Below are positions 34,428 to 47,150 of a DNA stretch of 64,000 nt, in pieces. Made by a program: the position numbers and the translations under genes. The stretch is from Allacma fusca (taxonomy: Eukaryota; Arthropoda; Collembola; Symphypleona; Sminthuridae): contig OX359245.1 in the NCBI GenBank assembly GCA_947179485.1, positions 35,017,067-35,081,066 of the forward strand, in the 5' to 3' direction. A model generated the notes under the pieces. The model saw only the letters and a list, made by a program, of their open reading frames with translations. It did not search any database and was not told the origin of the DNA. How positions within the stretch are numbered: position 1 is the stretch's first letter; every line of letters starts with the position of its first letter.

Positions 34428-34455
34428 TACTACTACTACTACTACTACTACTACC
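34428..34455. repeat. (CTA)n trinucleotide repeat
   Basis: Nine uninterrupted CTA units. Confidence 0.9.
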
Positions 34456-36174
34456 ACACAATTATCCCCGTGAATATTCGGAGTATATTGAAGGGCTCCT
34501 AATTTGATTAAGTTGTCAAGGAGGAAAGTTCCTAGACTTTCACCCGAACTTTCACTTATTGGAGGAAATCTTCCCATTCGTTTTGATTCCTCTCACTTCC
34601 TATCACGCTCCGTGTTCAATGGGATATATCACGCTCCGTGTGCAGTGGGATGTTATTATCGTTGTTATTGTTGTTGTTGTTGTTGTTGTTCATCACCAAA
34701 GTCTATCCCAATCACCAACTTTTATTTTCCCTCTGAACTTTCACCGACCGGAAATATGTTTTACTTAGTTTTACACTCAACTGCTGAATACTATAAATCA
34801 GTCTGGGTTTTGTCTATACGATAAATCGGGCATATTATCCGTATGTATGTAGATAGATAGATGTATGTGTTTAAATGCGGGGAATCCAGTAGATGCAGCA
34901 GGGAGTTTTAGCAGAGGAAGCAATTGGGAACATTTGGCGCCAAGTGGAATTACAAGGGCTCGGGGTAATTGTAGACGATCCTTGGCACACGCTTATCTGT
35001 AATATGGGGAAAGGTAGATGATTTTGTTCCCCTAGTATTGAGATTTTTTTTTAAAAAGAAAGAGATAAAACTTGAAAGTGTAAACTGCTTCCGTAAGTGA
35101 ATGCTTTGTATTTAATAATTATTTTGGGTGTGTGTGTATGTGTGTGTGTGTGGGATGTTTTGTATAACTACTTGGCTATAATTCAGTCTGATTTGACATT
35201 TATTTATTGAAGTATATTTATTTATAAGAGAGCTCGATTTATGAATGTATGTAGGTCTGAAGGATGAGTGTTTGATTGTGTATTTGTTTGTCCAAAATCC
35301 ATAGTGATTACGAAATCCCTTGTCGGTGTGTGTGTGTGTATTTGTATGTGTGTGGGGATAGTTTTTCCTTCCCTCCCGTGTCAACTTTCTTCCTCTCTCC
35401 TGCCTTTTTGGAACAGTTTGGGCTCTTTTGTCATATTGAAGAGTTTGACGAGGCTCTCTCTTCTCCCTTTTCGTCTTGTACTTGTTCTCCTTCTTGTTCC
35501 CCTCTTGAGAAATCTTGTTTGTCAAACTTGTCGATTTTCATGTTGCCAAGATTGTTTCATTTTCTGGGACTTTTTTCCCCATCCTTTGCTTGAGTTTTAT
35601 CTCTCTGTCGTCTTATGTGAGTATGTATGCTTGCATGTGTATAGCCAGAGTCTTCTCTTTCTCCTGCACAAGTTGGTGGTGTGTGCTCAAGTGTTGGGGG
35701 AGAAAGTCCTGGAAGGAAGAAAAAAAAGTTGTTTACATTTATTTAACAAGAACTCTTTGAAGCGTGAGAAACATTTTGTTTAGCTTGATTTTTCACATTT
35801 GGGGAGCTCTCAGGGAAGTTTTGGGAAGAGGAGGATCGACAGGAAATAGAATTAAATTGGACTTGTGTAAATATTAGAGATACGGGGAACAATGTGTGTT
35901 GGAGATGGCTGTTGATGGGGTTTAGGGCTTGGATCCGGCTCTAGTCATGTATGTACGTACATATGTTATGATATTCATGGAGTTTTGACCGGAATAATTC
36001 ATTTTCAAGACTTGGGTTTAAGTTTTGAATTTGAGTGAATCTTGTTTTTTGGGGTATGATTCGGAAAAATTTGGGGATAATTTCTCAGATTAGCTTCTTA
36101 GCTGGATGGATATGTAAATAAAGTTTGGGGTCACAGGTGGAAATTACATATATATATCGTTGTGACGAGGTTGA

Positions 36175-36330
36175 CCTAAGTTGAGGTCAAGTGCAGGTCA
36201 AGTGAAGGTCAAGTTCAGATTGAGATTAGTAGCGAAATGTGGCGTTAAATTTTACTACTTTTGGCCACATATGCTTTTGTTTTACGGGGTCAGTATTTAT
36301 ATAGGTCAAGTTATTGGAGGTCAAGTTATT
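36175..36330. repeat. AGGTCA half-site cluster
   Basis: AGGTCA occurs at 36184, 36195 and 36206 (exact 11-bp period, 5-bp spacers AGTGC and AGTGA), and again at 36303 and 36318. AGGTCA is the core half-site of nuclear receptors; direct repeats with a 5-bp spacer are called DR5. Whether this is functional is inference. Confidence 0.7.
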
Positions 36331-37039
36331 AACGTCAAGTTTAAAATGAATATCAGAATGAGGGAAAAAATCTGCCCTGGAAATACTCCCAGCATTGGAA
36401 TTTTGTCGGGCGTTTCATCGTCCTCCAGATATAATGCTTGTTATCACCCTTGGGAAGATCTGTTTTAGTTTGTCGGACGTGGATGGAAATCCATAGATAA
36501 CAAATTGATGCTCTGGCATTGAGAGTCGGAATCCCAGCCTTGTTTGTTTATATATACATATATGATGTATCTATATATATATGTATAGATACGTACTTGT
36601 TTTTATTCATGTTTGTTTTGAAAATCTCATCTCAGACGCGTTCTGCTCAGGGTCAAATGAGTGTAACGTAACTCTGTATATGCTCATCACATCTCAGAAG
36701 CTAGGTACACCATACATTTGTAGTATACTCTATTTTATAAAAAAGTAAAATACATATAAAAATGAACTATGAAAAAAAAAACAATTCCTATGTATCTATA
36801 AAAAATGTATCTAATTTATTATTTTGACAAAATTGTGGAGACGAAGATGAAATGATGTTTGGGTTGCTCTGAGCAGCTGCATCCCTCCGTGTCAGTATAA
36901 AATATGCATTTACATTTATTTACAGATGTAGATATACATAAGTGCAATAGACATGCATCTCTCATATATTGAAGAAAATTGCAAACATTTGGTGGGGACG
37001 GAATTCTTTACTTTCCTCGTCTCATTCAAACATCTCTGC

Positions 37040-37070
<31 letters not shown>

Positions 37071-38786
37071 TCCCTTTTTCTCTCCATCTTCATCTCTTTT
37101 TCTAAGTCAGTGTGTCATAAGCTGAAATAAGTTACTGACAATGAATGTTTATGTATGTATGTTCCCCCCCCCCTTCCTGCTTGGCTATAAGATGAAAATT
37201 CAAGGCTAAAGAAAATAAATTTTCGAATCAGTCTTCAGAATAATTTTGCTGTCTCACAGTATATGTGTGTGTCTGTGTGTGTTTATGTGTGTGTGTGTGT
37301 GTGTGTGTTTGAGTGTGCAGGGTGCGGAGCTCTTCCCTGCACGTAAGATAAGGAAATGTAACATTTGTTAGGCTTGTCTCACTCACACTCTCAAATCTTT
37401 CCCAGTATCCTTGAAACGATTGCTTTTCCGATAGAATTGCAGAGAGGGGAGCTGATGGGCTCAAACTACATATATACATACATACTTGCATACATATTTG
37501 TTTGTGTGTTTGTGTGAAACTGTGCAGAGACACCAGACATTCCTGCAGAGTTGCAGATGACATTAGTAAATTTTGTATGACGATGACACACATACATACA
37601 TGCACACAGTTGTGGATTTATTGGGATTTGTATCTGTCTCTTGTGTATAGGCAGCAGCTATACATTGTACATATGTATGTTTAAAATAAAGTCATTTAAT
37701 ATTTTTTGTTACATTAACTCCGGGACATGATTTTTTTTTCTTGGGGGGGGGAGGAGGTTGAATGAAAGTGACTTTGAAAATAAAACTAGGAATGAAAAGG
37801 AGGAAAAATGATTGTATTTATCTCCCGTTGGTTTTTATCCCCACACAAAAAAAAATAAGTCTTGGAATAGGTAAGGGAATTGTGACTCTGGAGAAATCCT
37901 TATGTGTCCTTTTTTATATATGTATATAAAAGGATGCTCTTTTCTGTCTGGTGCAGCATCCGGATCATTCAGAGTTCAGAGCATACCATAGTATTGGTTG
38001 GTCTCTTCTCTACTATGTACATGTAAGTTTAGGGAATTATTTGAGCTTCTTGCATGTTTAATGATGACTGCTGGGGTATAGGAATCTATAGGAGTGTATA
38101 TGGGGAGGGGAGGGATGATGTCTGGTGGAGAAAGTTTTGCCTTTGCAATTGAGCTCTTGTGCATCTGCTTTCTCTTTTCTCTTTTCTTTCTTTCTTTCTT
38201 TCTTTCTTTTTTTTTTTACTTTTTTTTTCCGGGGGAAATGTTTTCTCTTTACTTGTGATACTTTCGTTGTTGGAGGTGATGTTGTTGTTGCGTTGTTGCA
38301 ATAATAACAATAATAATAGTAATTGGGAGAAAGTTGGTGAAAGTTGAGAGTTTCTGCATGCTAATGTGTTTATGCGGAGAAAGTCTGCGGGAGAAGGCTC
38401 TCCCTGGGACGGGAACAGTTTCTTTAAATGTGTCAAGTGCGTCAATGGTTCTGCTTCTTAACTTGTAATTATTATTGTATATAGAGTGTTGGATATAAAA
38501 ATATATATATATATAGAGAGAGAGAGGGGTCTCGTCCCTCTCTGTAGAAGAGTTTGGATAATTTGTGCATACTAATATGTATGTACATGCGTCCATTTTG
38601 TGTACATAGGGAATAGAGCAAAGAGAAGGATCCCTGGGAAGAGTGAGAGAGAGAGAGAGAGGGTCTTGGAATGTGGTTTAAACGTGCCAGGGGAGGAAAG
38701 CTGGTTCTGGTATATAAAGAAGGGCAAATTCCAATTGTATGACTGTATTCACTCTGGGTATGTCTTATGTGAGAGGGAGAGAGAGA

Positions 38787-38842
<56 letters not shown>

Positions 38843-40740
38843 GAGAGTGAGAGAGAAATGGAGCGGAGCTTTCCATATAGAAACAATAATGTGATGGAAA
38901 TTAAATTTGAGCCAAGGCCTTTTGCAATGTAAATAAATGTGAGTTTCTATGGGGGGAAGTGGATTTAAATTCAAATTTAATTCCCTTCCAGTCAAGAGAA
39001 AGTAAGTTTCGGCAGCCGCCATTTATACATATGTATACACATGTTCACGAAAATAGTATATATATGTGGGGAATAGTAGATCTCTGGAACTCTTCTCCTC
39101 TCTCAGGATACAGGATCCCCCTCTATTAAAAATGCATCAGTTGTTACATATGTATGTTGTACGTACGAGTTTGTATATGAAAGGAAATAATATTCCAATG
39201 TATGCTAAGTTAAGCGGTTAAATATTGTCAGACGATGACGGAAAACATTGTTATGGGCTATTCCGAGACTGTGGAGGTTTTTACATAGTTTGAAGGAAAC
39301 CAACATTTCCTGGGAAGAGAGCAATTTTGAGTGATTTTTTATTTTGATGATAAAATTAGTTTCGTTGATTGGGCTGCAAAGTTTATTTGAAATTTTATAG
39401 AATTCAGAATTTTTAAGAAATTCATGGAATAATTTTCAAAATTCTTTGAAATTTTGGTGTAAACATTACGTGAAATTCTTAAGAAACAATTTTCAAGGAA
39501 TATCTATGTGTACAATTTGTATAAAATTCTTCCAGAAATTTATGTCAAAATTGTGGCAAATTATTCCGACAGTTTGCAAGGATTTTGTGCATGAATTAAA
39601 GCCAGGTGGTCCCGAAGGATTTCAAGGAAATTGTGTCAAATTCTCCAGGAGATTAGCTAGATATGTACGTGCGTGAAATTGCCCGGAATCTTCCGAAAAT
39701 TTGCAGGAAATTTGTCAATTGTTTTTTAAATTCTTAAAAAAATTTGCAGAGCATGTAAAAAAAGTTGTGTAGGTAAATAATGTTTGTGAAGAAAAGGGTA
39801 ATAAATTTTAAAGATTCTTCATTTTTTTTGAAAATATTTGATAGCATTTTTATTTAAGGGAATCACAATGTGTTGACAAAAGAAACAAAAAATCAAAGTA
39901 GAATTTTACTATAAAAACGTTTGAAAAGAAGCGTCATTGTGTGGCTTGGCTTGGGTTGTGTTGTGTTGTGTGCGTGAGTGTATAGTGATTGTATTCCTTT
40001 TAAATGGTGGGAATATTGATTGTTCTGAGGGAAAGTGGTGAAAGGAGGGAGAGCCGTCTAAAAATCTGTGTACAAAGTGAAAGTTTATGAATTTTTATAT
40101 GGCGTCCTGTCTTTGACGGGCGCGAGACAAAAAGGAAGCAAATAGACTCCGGAATCTATGGAGCTTTCTCATGGGTCGTGTAATAATAATATATGTAGTA
40201 GACTTGGCAGATGTTATCAAGTCAAAATTTGTGCGGATATACAAATATACAGGGTTGTAACGTGGCGTATTTTGACTTTTTAATATACATAAGAAATAAT
40301 AGGGATGAATAGATCTCTACCTAAATATAAATATGTATAGATAAATTATAAATACCTAAAGTGTATTATTTATATACACCAAAAATATACATAAACGGCA
40401 TCCTCTGAGATGATGTTAGTTTTTGAAAGAGTATTTTTGTATGCGGAAAGGCTGAAGCGGAGAGGAATGACTTATGAGTGTGAGAAAGGAATAAGAAGCA
40501 GAGTAAGGAGACGAAGAATAAGAAGGAGTAAAAGAAGAAGAAGAAGAAGAAGAAGAAGGCATTGACATTATATAACAAGGGGTGATAAATGTACGATTGG
40601 CCTTTGTGAGACATGACTAGCGTTGGGACGATGGAATTTATGGGAGGGCTGTGTGTGTGTGTGTGTGTGTGTGTGTGAGTGCGTTTGTAAAACGCTTTGT
40701 GATCTACAGGATCCTTTCTAATTGTCACATATCCCGTTCC
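36331..40740. other. No gene seen
   Basis: Simple-repeat-rich DNA: a CT run near 37040-37065, GT run 37265-37309, GA array 38771-38857, a degenerate AAATT-rich repeat at 39360-39760, an AAG run near 40530-40557 and a GT run near 40650-40677. Open frames follow these repeats. Confidence 0.5.
38771..38857. repeat. (GA)n array
   Basis: Nearly pure GA over about 87 bp with a few GTGA interruptions. Confidence 0.9.
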
Positions 40741-40749
40741 AGCCACTTA

Positions 40750-41262
40750 AAACATGGTTTTGACCTTTGACCTCAGGTTGACCTGTCCTAGTGACTCTTG
40801 TGACGTAATTATTTAATTACTTATTTAAGATTAAAGAGCACAAGATTACGGACTGTAGTCATTTATGGATCAAATTTGAGCAGAAGCAATAAACTACAAG
40901 AGATGGTGACCTTTGACCTGAGGGTGACCTCTCATTGGCCTATAACAAAGTACTTAATTATGTGTAGAGTTCAATTGTAGGGGTGCTGTGAGGGACACTT
41001 TGGAATTTACGGACCTCACTTTGGGTAAAGAAATAATAAACAAACAAGGGGAGGTTTCGACTTTTGAACTTTGACCTGAGTGTGACCCATCATGAACGTA
41101 ATTAGGTAATTATACGTATTTATATGATCAAAGCTCGGTTACGGGGTACATTGAGACACATTGTAATTTCTGTACCTATGTATGTATCCACAGTAAGGGA
41201 TATAGTATTAAATACCATGAGACTTTGACCCCTGATCTTTGACCTGAGAGTGACCTACTTTA
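40750..41262. repeat. Four-copy diverged tandem repeat with a DR1+DR5 core
   Basis: Cores TGACCTTTGACCT at 40761 and 40907, TGAACTTTGACCT at 41065 and TGATCTTTGACCT at 41233, spaced 146, 158 and 168 bp. Each is followed by (C/G)AG and, five bases after the second half-site, by a third half-site (TTGACCTG, GTGACCTC, GTGACCCA, GTGACCTA). The sequence between cores is far more diverged than the cores. The arrangement is TGACCT, 1 bp, TGACCT, 5 bp, TGACC. Confidence 0.75.
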
Positions 41263-41515
41263 AAGGTATTTATGTAAAAATCTGGGATAAACCTAGATAC
41301 ATATAATATAATTTTACTGGAAATCAACGAAGAATTTTGAAGGATCCCTGTAAAAAAATACGCTTTGGAAACTGTATTTGTCGCTGAAATAGGCCGGATG
41401 GGAAGATTCGCTTAAGTCCAAGAAGATGCCAATCCAGAGATTAAACTGGGAAAACTTAATGCTTCATGCCTATATACCCGCTTTTAGTGACTTTCTCTCT
41501 CTTTCTATTTTTTTT

Positions 41516-41554
<39 letters not shown>

Positions 41555-42275
41555 ACACACACGACGCTTTCAGTTTCTGGCAATAAGTCCAGCCGTTAGA
41601 GAAAGTTTTAAAAGGGAAAGGACTGTTAAGATTTCTTATATATATCTATATAATAGCATCTGAAGGAAAGAGAGAGAGAGAGAGAGTGAGAGGAAGATGG
41701 GAGAGGGGCGTGAGGGAAGTTTCCTTCCACTTTTATACACGTTTAATAAATCAAGTAAGTTTTCATAAAAGTCAAGGGGAGTTGAGTTGGGCCACAATAA
41801 TAAAAGGTCTTCCGGGTCATGATTTTTTCCAGCCTTCGTTCCCTCTCACTCTTTCCACACTTTTTTTTTTATTACTCTCCTAGTATTTTCGGATTCGTAC
41901 CTTCCCTCCAAAAAATTATATAAAATTTAATGGTATTCTACTGTATGCCTTTGAAAGTACATATATGTACATATATATATATATATATGCTTAACAGGCA
42001 TTATTATTGTATATTTTTTATATTTAACACACACACAAGTAAAAGAGGATTTTTTTTTCTTTGAAGGAGAAAATACACATGAAAATTGTTGAGTTTCAGA
42101 GTTGTGAGTATTTAAATTTCACGTGTATTTTAAAACAGTTTTTTTTTTACTAAAGAATTTTTCTGTGACTCCTGAATTAATTTCCGCTCCATAATTTACG
42201 GCAGAAGAAAGAAATTACAAGGGAAGGCTCCTATTTCTATTATTAATGAGTTCACATTCCAGGATATTTTTTTTG

Positions 42276-42307
<32 letters not shown>

Positions 42308-42902
42308 TATACTAGATATATGTACATATATAAGTACACACAGAGAGTATATGTATACATATATACACTTTGACAAGACCTAAACCTCAAGTTTTGACTC
42401 AAGGATAATTTTTTTTATAAAGGATGGAAAAAGTCAGTGAACCTTGTTATACTAGTACTAGGGATGGTGGTGGAGGAGGTTTTCTATAATTATGTTACAA
42501 ATGTAGAAACGTTTGGGATAATAACGTGAAGTTTTGAGGGAGAGAGCCATACGTTGGTAATGCTTGTGTGGTAGTGGGTACGTACATATGTACATATGTG
42601 GAATGTAGTGGAGTGGATAGGTGTATATGTGGATGTGTGTGAGAGCGTGTAATTATATGGAGGGAAGTCAGAGGAGCAGAAAAATGTGAAAGTCTGGGAG
42701 GAGAAAGGGCGTGAAATAGACATTTTTTCGGACGGACAACTCTGAATTAAAAATCTCTTGGCGCTATTATTACATATTGTAACGTAACTTGTAACGGCGT
42801 TTACTTTTTTTTTTTTTTTGCTGGTGTGTGGAAAATTGTGGATGGATGGGGAGGAGTATATGGTTTTTCTGCGTATGTATGTATGTGTGGGTGTGTGTGT
42901 GT

Positions 42903-43918
42903 TAGTGCTGCGCTCGGGTCAAGTATTTATAAAGATCCGACCACGAACTTGACTTGACCCCGACTTCTCAAGTACGTATTTCAAGATTACCCGAACTTGA
43001 CATTTTCAGTTCAAGTAATACTTGAATGAAACAAGTTCGGGTTTTCAAGTAATTCTCATATTACTTGACCATGATTTTATACGCGCGTTTCGGGTCCAAC
43101 TTCAACTTGACTTGACCATGACCCGAACTTGACCATGAACTTGAACTTTCAAGTACTTTCAAGTAATCCATTGGACATCAAAATACTTAAGTTTTATTGA
43201 ATTTATATTTCTAATGAAAGCGAACCTGGGTTTCTAACACACTAGGTTTCACCCAGCATTTTGCTAGCAACCGCCTCTAAAAATAATAGTTGTATTTTTG
43301 GTTCCTTTCAATGAATGTAGAACGATTGTACACTGCAGATCTACTCTGATTTCGTGTACCGGGTGGGTCTGGTGACTCAGTTGACATTTTCGGGGACACA
43401 GAACTCCTTTTAGGTTTTGTTGTCACATACTATATACATACTATACTATTATAAACATGGGTGCTAACATTTTTAAATCAATTTCCACGGAGCCATATGA
43501 ATGTTGAGCTTTCTTTTGTATTTGTGTACACGAACAAATTAACAAATGCCGCTTAAAGTGATGTATTAAATGCCGTTTTAAGTTTCATTTAGTACAGTGA
43601 ATCGTAAGTGAATTGAAAACTCCCTCAGCCATGAAGAATTGCACAAACAAAATTACTTGAACTTGTACACGAAAAACTCAAGTTCGTGGTCAAGTACTTT
43701 TTAATATTTACTTGAACATGACCAGGTACTATGGTTCAAGTAAAATAATTATACTTGACCACGAACTTGACTTGAGGTAAGAAATCATGGTCAAGTCCAT
43801 GAAATACCTGAACACGACCCGAACCGTTCATGGTTTTAAATTTATTTACTTGACCACGACCCGAACGCGAACTTGACTTGAAATACTCGTGTACTACTTG
43901 TACTTGTGCGCAGCTCTG
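42903..43918. mobile_element. hAT-like MITE carrying TTGACC/TCAAGT arrays
   Basis: The left end TAGTGCTGCGC and the right end, GCGCAGCTCTG (reverse complement CAGAGCTGCGC), form an imperfect terminal inverted repeat of the hAT type. Flanks are GTGTGTGT on both sides (42895-42902 and 43919-43926), consistent with the 8-bp hAT target duplication, although the site is a GT repeat and so weak evidence. The interior has no transposase frame. Its outer 250-300 bp on each side are packed with ACTTGACC, GAACTTGA and TCAAGTA motifs in both orientations. Confidence 0.7.
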
Positions 43919-44084
43919 GTGTGTGTGTGTCTGTGATATGTATAGTATGATTGGTTTATATGCAATAGGTTGGGCAGGGACTGCCAGGGATGTGTCCCGC
44001 TGGGGTAATTTTCATAGGGAATTTAGAGGCAGTGGGGAAGGGTATAACAGGGAGGACGTTTTAGTAGGGTCGTGAATTTTAGTT

Positions 44085-44450
44085 TTAATTGTTTTGAACT
44101 CAAGTGCAAGTTCAGTTCAAGTAAGAAGTCAGAGTAATTCTGGACAAGTATCTACTATTTCAAACTCTAAGCAAATCCAGGTCAAGTAATTACTATTTGA
44201 AAATGTGGTGAGGTTCAGGTCAAGTAATTACTATTTAAAAATCTGGTCAAGTTCAGGTCAAGTACTATTTCAAATTGTAAGCAAATTCAGGTCAAGTGCT
44301 ATTCTAAATTCTGGTCAAGTTCAGATTTACCTGAAATCTTGTAATTATATAATGTCAAATTTTAGTCAAGTTGAAATTTTAGGTCAAGTACCATTAAAAA
44401 TCCAAGTCCACTTGAAGAACAACAACTTGACCTGAACTTGTATTTGGGAT
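44085..44450. repeat. GGTCAAGT minisatellite-like array
   Basis: Repeated blocks of the form TTCAGGTCAAGTAATTACTATTT, GTAAGCAAATTCAGGTCAAGT and CTGGTCAAGTTCAG, period roughly 35-55 bp, diverged. It starts about 170 bp after the hAT-like element and shares its TCAAGT vocabulary. Confidence 0.7.
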
Positions 44451-44752
44451 GAGTACGATTTGAGCTTTTATGTTAAAATAAAGTTAGTGGCTGCTTGTAA
44501 ATATTTTACCACAATTTTTAATAGTATTTGATCCCAATTTTCACTTGACCCACATTTGTAATTACCAGTACTACTTATTGACCTGACCTTGACCTAACTC
44601 ATACTTTATCAGCACTCACTTGTAAGCCTGAGCACTTGGAACACGTTCCAAGTTAAATAACTTTATCCTACCTCCAGCAAGTTAAACGAAGTTATAATTC
44701 TCGGCCGAATTTTTCCTACTGTGTGCTAATACTCATATACATATATAAATAG

Positions 44753-44792
<40 letters not shown>

Positions 44793-47116
44793 GTAAGCAC
44801 ATATGCGTCTATCCTAGGTTTTCTATTTTGCTATTTCTTAAACCCCCCCCCACCCCTCCCCAGCACTAATCGTAAGTTATTGCACGTAAAAAGTTATTGT
44901 TTTTAGTATCGATGTATTTATATATATAGGGAGGTCCTAGCCCATATGTGCGTATGTATGGGAAGCTGATAAAAAAAGAGGTTGCAATTACCGATTCTGG
45001 ACACACTCGCCCAAGTCAGGGCGTGATATTTTTTTTTATCTGGATCCATATATATAAAAAAATTATATATGTATATACGTATCGAAACACATTAAAACTA
45101 AAGGGAGCCTAGATTCCATGGAGCCATATCCTCTATTTATACTGTACTATATGGGCTGTGCTAATAGCATAAAAATACTATACAAAAGCTATAAGATGTG
45201 TGTACACATAATCTCCTAGCCAGGAACTTGTATATATGGGAAAAGGAAGATGAAGATGAAGAAAATATTGCTTTTAATCTCGGCATGGCAAGGAGAAATT
45301 GCGGGCTGTTTTTTTTATATATATATTTTTTTTTGTAGCGGGATATATATAGCTCCATGTCAAATTGAGACATTTATTTTTTATCGAACATTCCCCTCTT
45401 CCCTGCTGTGTAAGTGCCAAAATATGACGTTATGATTACCATTTGTCTTGCCTTCGCCCTTATGATTTAAGAGGTGTCACATAATTGGTTTCCGAGAGAA
45501 AGAGAGAGAGAGAGTGTGTGTATGTGTATGTGTGTGTGTGTGTGTGTGTGTGTAAGAGTGAGGAAATCCTCTCTCAGTTTTTACCACCCTCAAAATTGAT
45601 CCCACATTTTTTTGGGGGCATTATGAGATTGTCTATTTTTTTTGAGAGGGAATGAAAATCAAAATTGACTCTTCTCTGAAATATTTTATAAACATTTGCA
45701 ATTTTATTTAAAAACTCCATCTCAAGCACCAGCTCTGTTTTTATTGGCTCTGTCAGTCCTATAGAGTGTATATCTATATTTATAGGGGCGAAGTGAGACA
45801 GATATTTCTCAATTGTTGCATGATTTTTTTTCTTCCTAGAAATTGAATAACGTAAGAGTGGCATGTATGTACATATGTTTGTACTTATTCATAAATAAAA
45901 AAAAAAGGTTTATGGGAACAATTTTAGGAGAAAATCGTTCCACCTTTTTTTTGTATATCTAATGATTTTTGATCTCTATAATAATAGCATTTCTTCTTCT
46001 CTACCTTTCAAAAATTTTTTTTTATAACCACTTTTTTTTTTCATGGAAGTACCATCCTTTCAGCGTCGTATGTACAATAGAGTGTAGATTTATTTTTTTT
46101 GTGGGATGGGGGGGGGGGCAGGGGAGGGAGAAAAATATGATGCCAGTTGTCTTTTTTTTTTAGCAGAGCCCACAGAAAAATTGGGGTAATAAAAACAGAT
46201 GCAATGTTTAATCGATTTTATTTTCCCTTGATGGCAGACGCTTATGTACATATACATACATACATACATACATGGTGTGAGTATTCTATGAGCTTCTCCA
46301 TCATCCCATTCTTTTTTTTTATGGGGAAGGTTTTGTTACACTTGCCTCCGAGTTTTTTCTGCTTTGTGTGCACTTTAGTTCCCTCTTTTGTGTGTATGTG
46401 TGTGTGTGTATCTATCTGCCCAAGAAAAAAAAGGGGTTTCAATATTCTCCATCGATTATGGTCACTTATGGACGTCCGGGGAAAAAGGAGAGCGTCAATG
46501 AGTTTTCTCCTTTTCAAAAAGTCTAGGGAAGGATACTGTCTGGATGCATTTTTTTTTCTTTATGGGCGAGGAAAAGATGATGTTTCTCGTGAAAGCAGAT
46601 TTTTTTTCGGTATATATGTATATGTGTGTGGGTGAAAGGAAAACGTGTGCTGTGTAAGGAAAATGGCAAAAGTTTGAGGGAATTTTTTTTTGCAGTTAAA
46701 AGTTACTTTTAGTTTTTCTTTTTAAAAAATTAAGGGAAAAGATATTGCACCGTATTTGGGGTAAGGAAGAAAATGTTACAAATTCTATGGACGCAGTTTG
46801 GCAAAATTTGTAAAGTTTATTATAAAGTTTGGCTAAAATTTTTGAGATACATTTTTTAGACCCAAGTTTGCAAATTTTTGATGCAAGTGTTTGCCTCAAA
46901 TTTTGTAAAAACTAGAGGTTTTTTTTTTTCAAAATCTTAAACTGAAATGGAAATTATTTTAAGTGAAATTACTAGAAAGGAATTTGTATGCATTGGAAAT
47001 TTGTAGCTCTCAACTGGTCAAAGAATATCGTTTTGGTGCTCTATAAACGATCAATTTTACGGGGGTTTGCTCCTCTTGAGAAACAAGTTTTTTTTCTCTC
47101 TCTATCGCTATCTCTA

Positions 47117-47150
47117 TCTCTTCATGCCTTTGGGAAAAGGCATGAAGAGA
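47117..47150. other. Perfect 15-bp hairpin with GGGA tetraloop
   Basis: TCTCTTCATGCCTTT and its exact reverse complement AAAGGCATGAAGAGA flank GGGA, which fits the GNRA tetraloop pattern. Weaker pairing may extend outward through CTATC/GATAG bases. No surrounding gene or transposon end was recognised. Confidence 0.7.

Larger units (their letters stand above)
33595..36170. other. Upstream flank of the GPCR gene, no coding sequence seen
   Basis: Presumed promoter and 5' UTR side of the receptor gene, read leftward. No TATA box is assigned. The notable content is a dense set of ACTTTCAC/CTCAC motifs at 33.88-34.75 kb, with a 23-bp tandem repeat at 33885-33983, plus a CTA run at 34428-34455 and a GTT run near 34664-34693. 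Opposing open frames at 35.1-35.8 kb span GT and CT/TC-rich DNA and are not credible genes. Confidence 0.5.

Noticed and set aside
35112..35783. Overlapping long open frames on both strands (137 and 171 codons)
   Set aside because: They cover GT- and TC-rich DNA, have biased composition, and show no domain or splice support.
36181..36468. 95-codon open frame across the AGGTCA cluster
   Set aside because: The start of the frame is repeat-derived and no conserved domain or splice pattern is visible.
39446..39676. 76-codon open frame in AAATT-rich DNA
   Set aside because: It overlaps a degenerate AAATT/GAAATT repeat region; no similarity recognised.
46147..46635. 162-codon open frame
   Set aside because: Rich in Phe/Val/Cys from poly-T and GT runs, with no recognisable motif.
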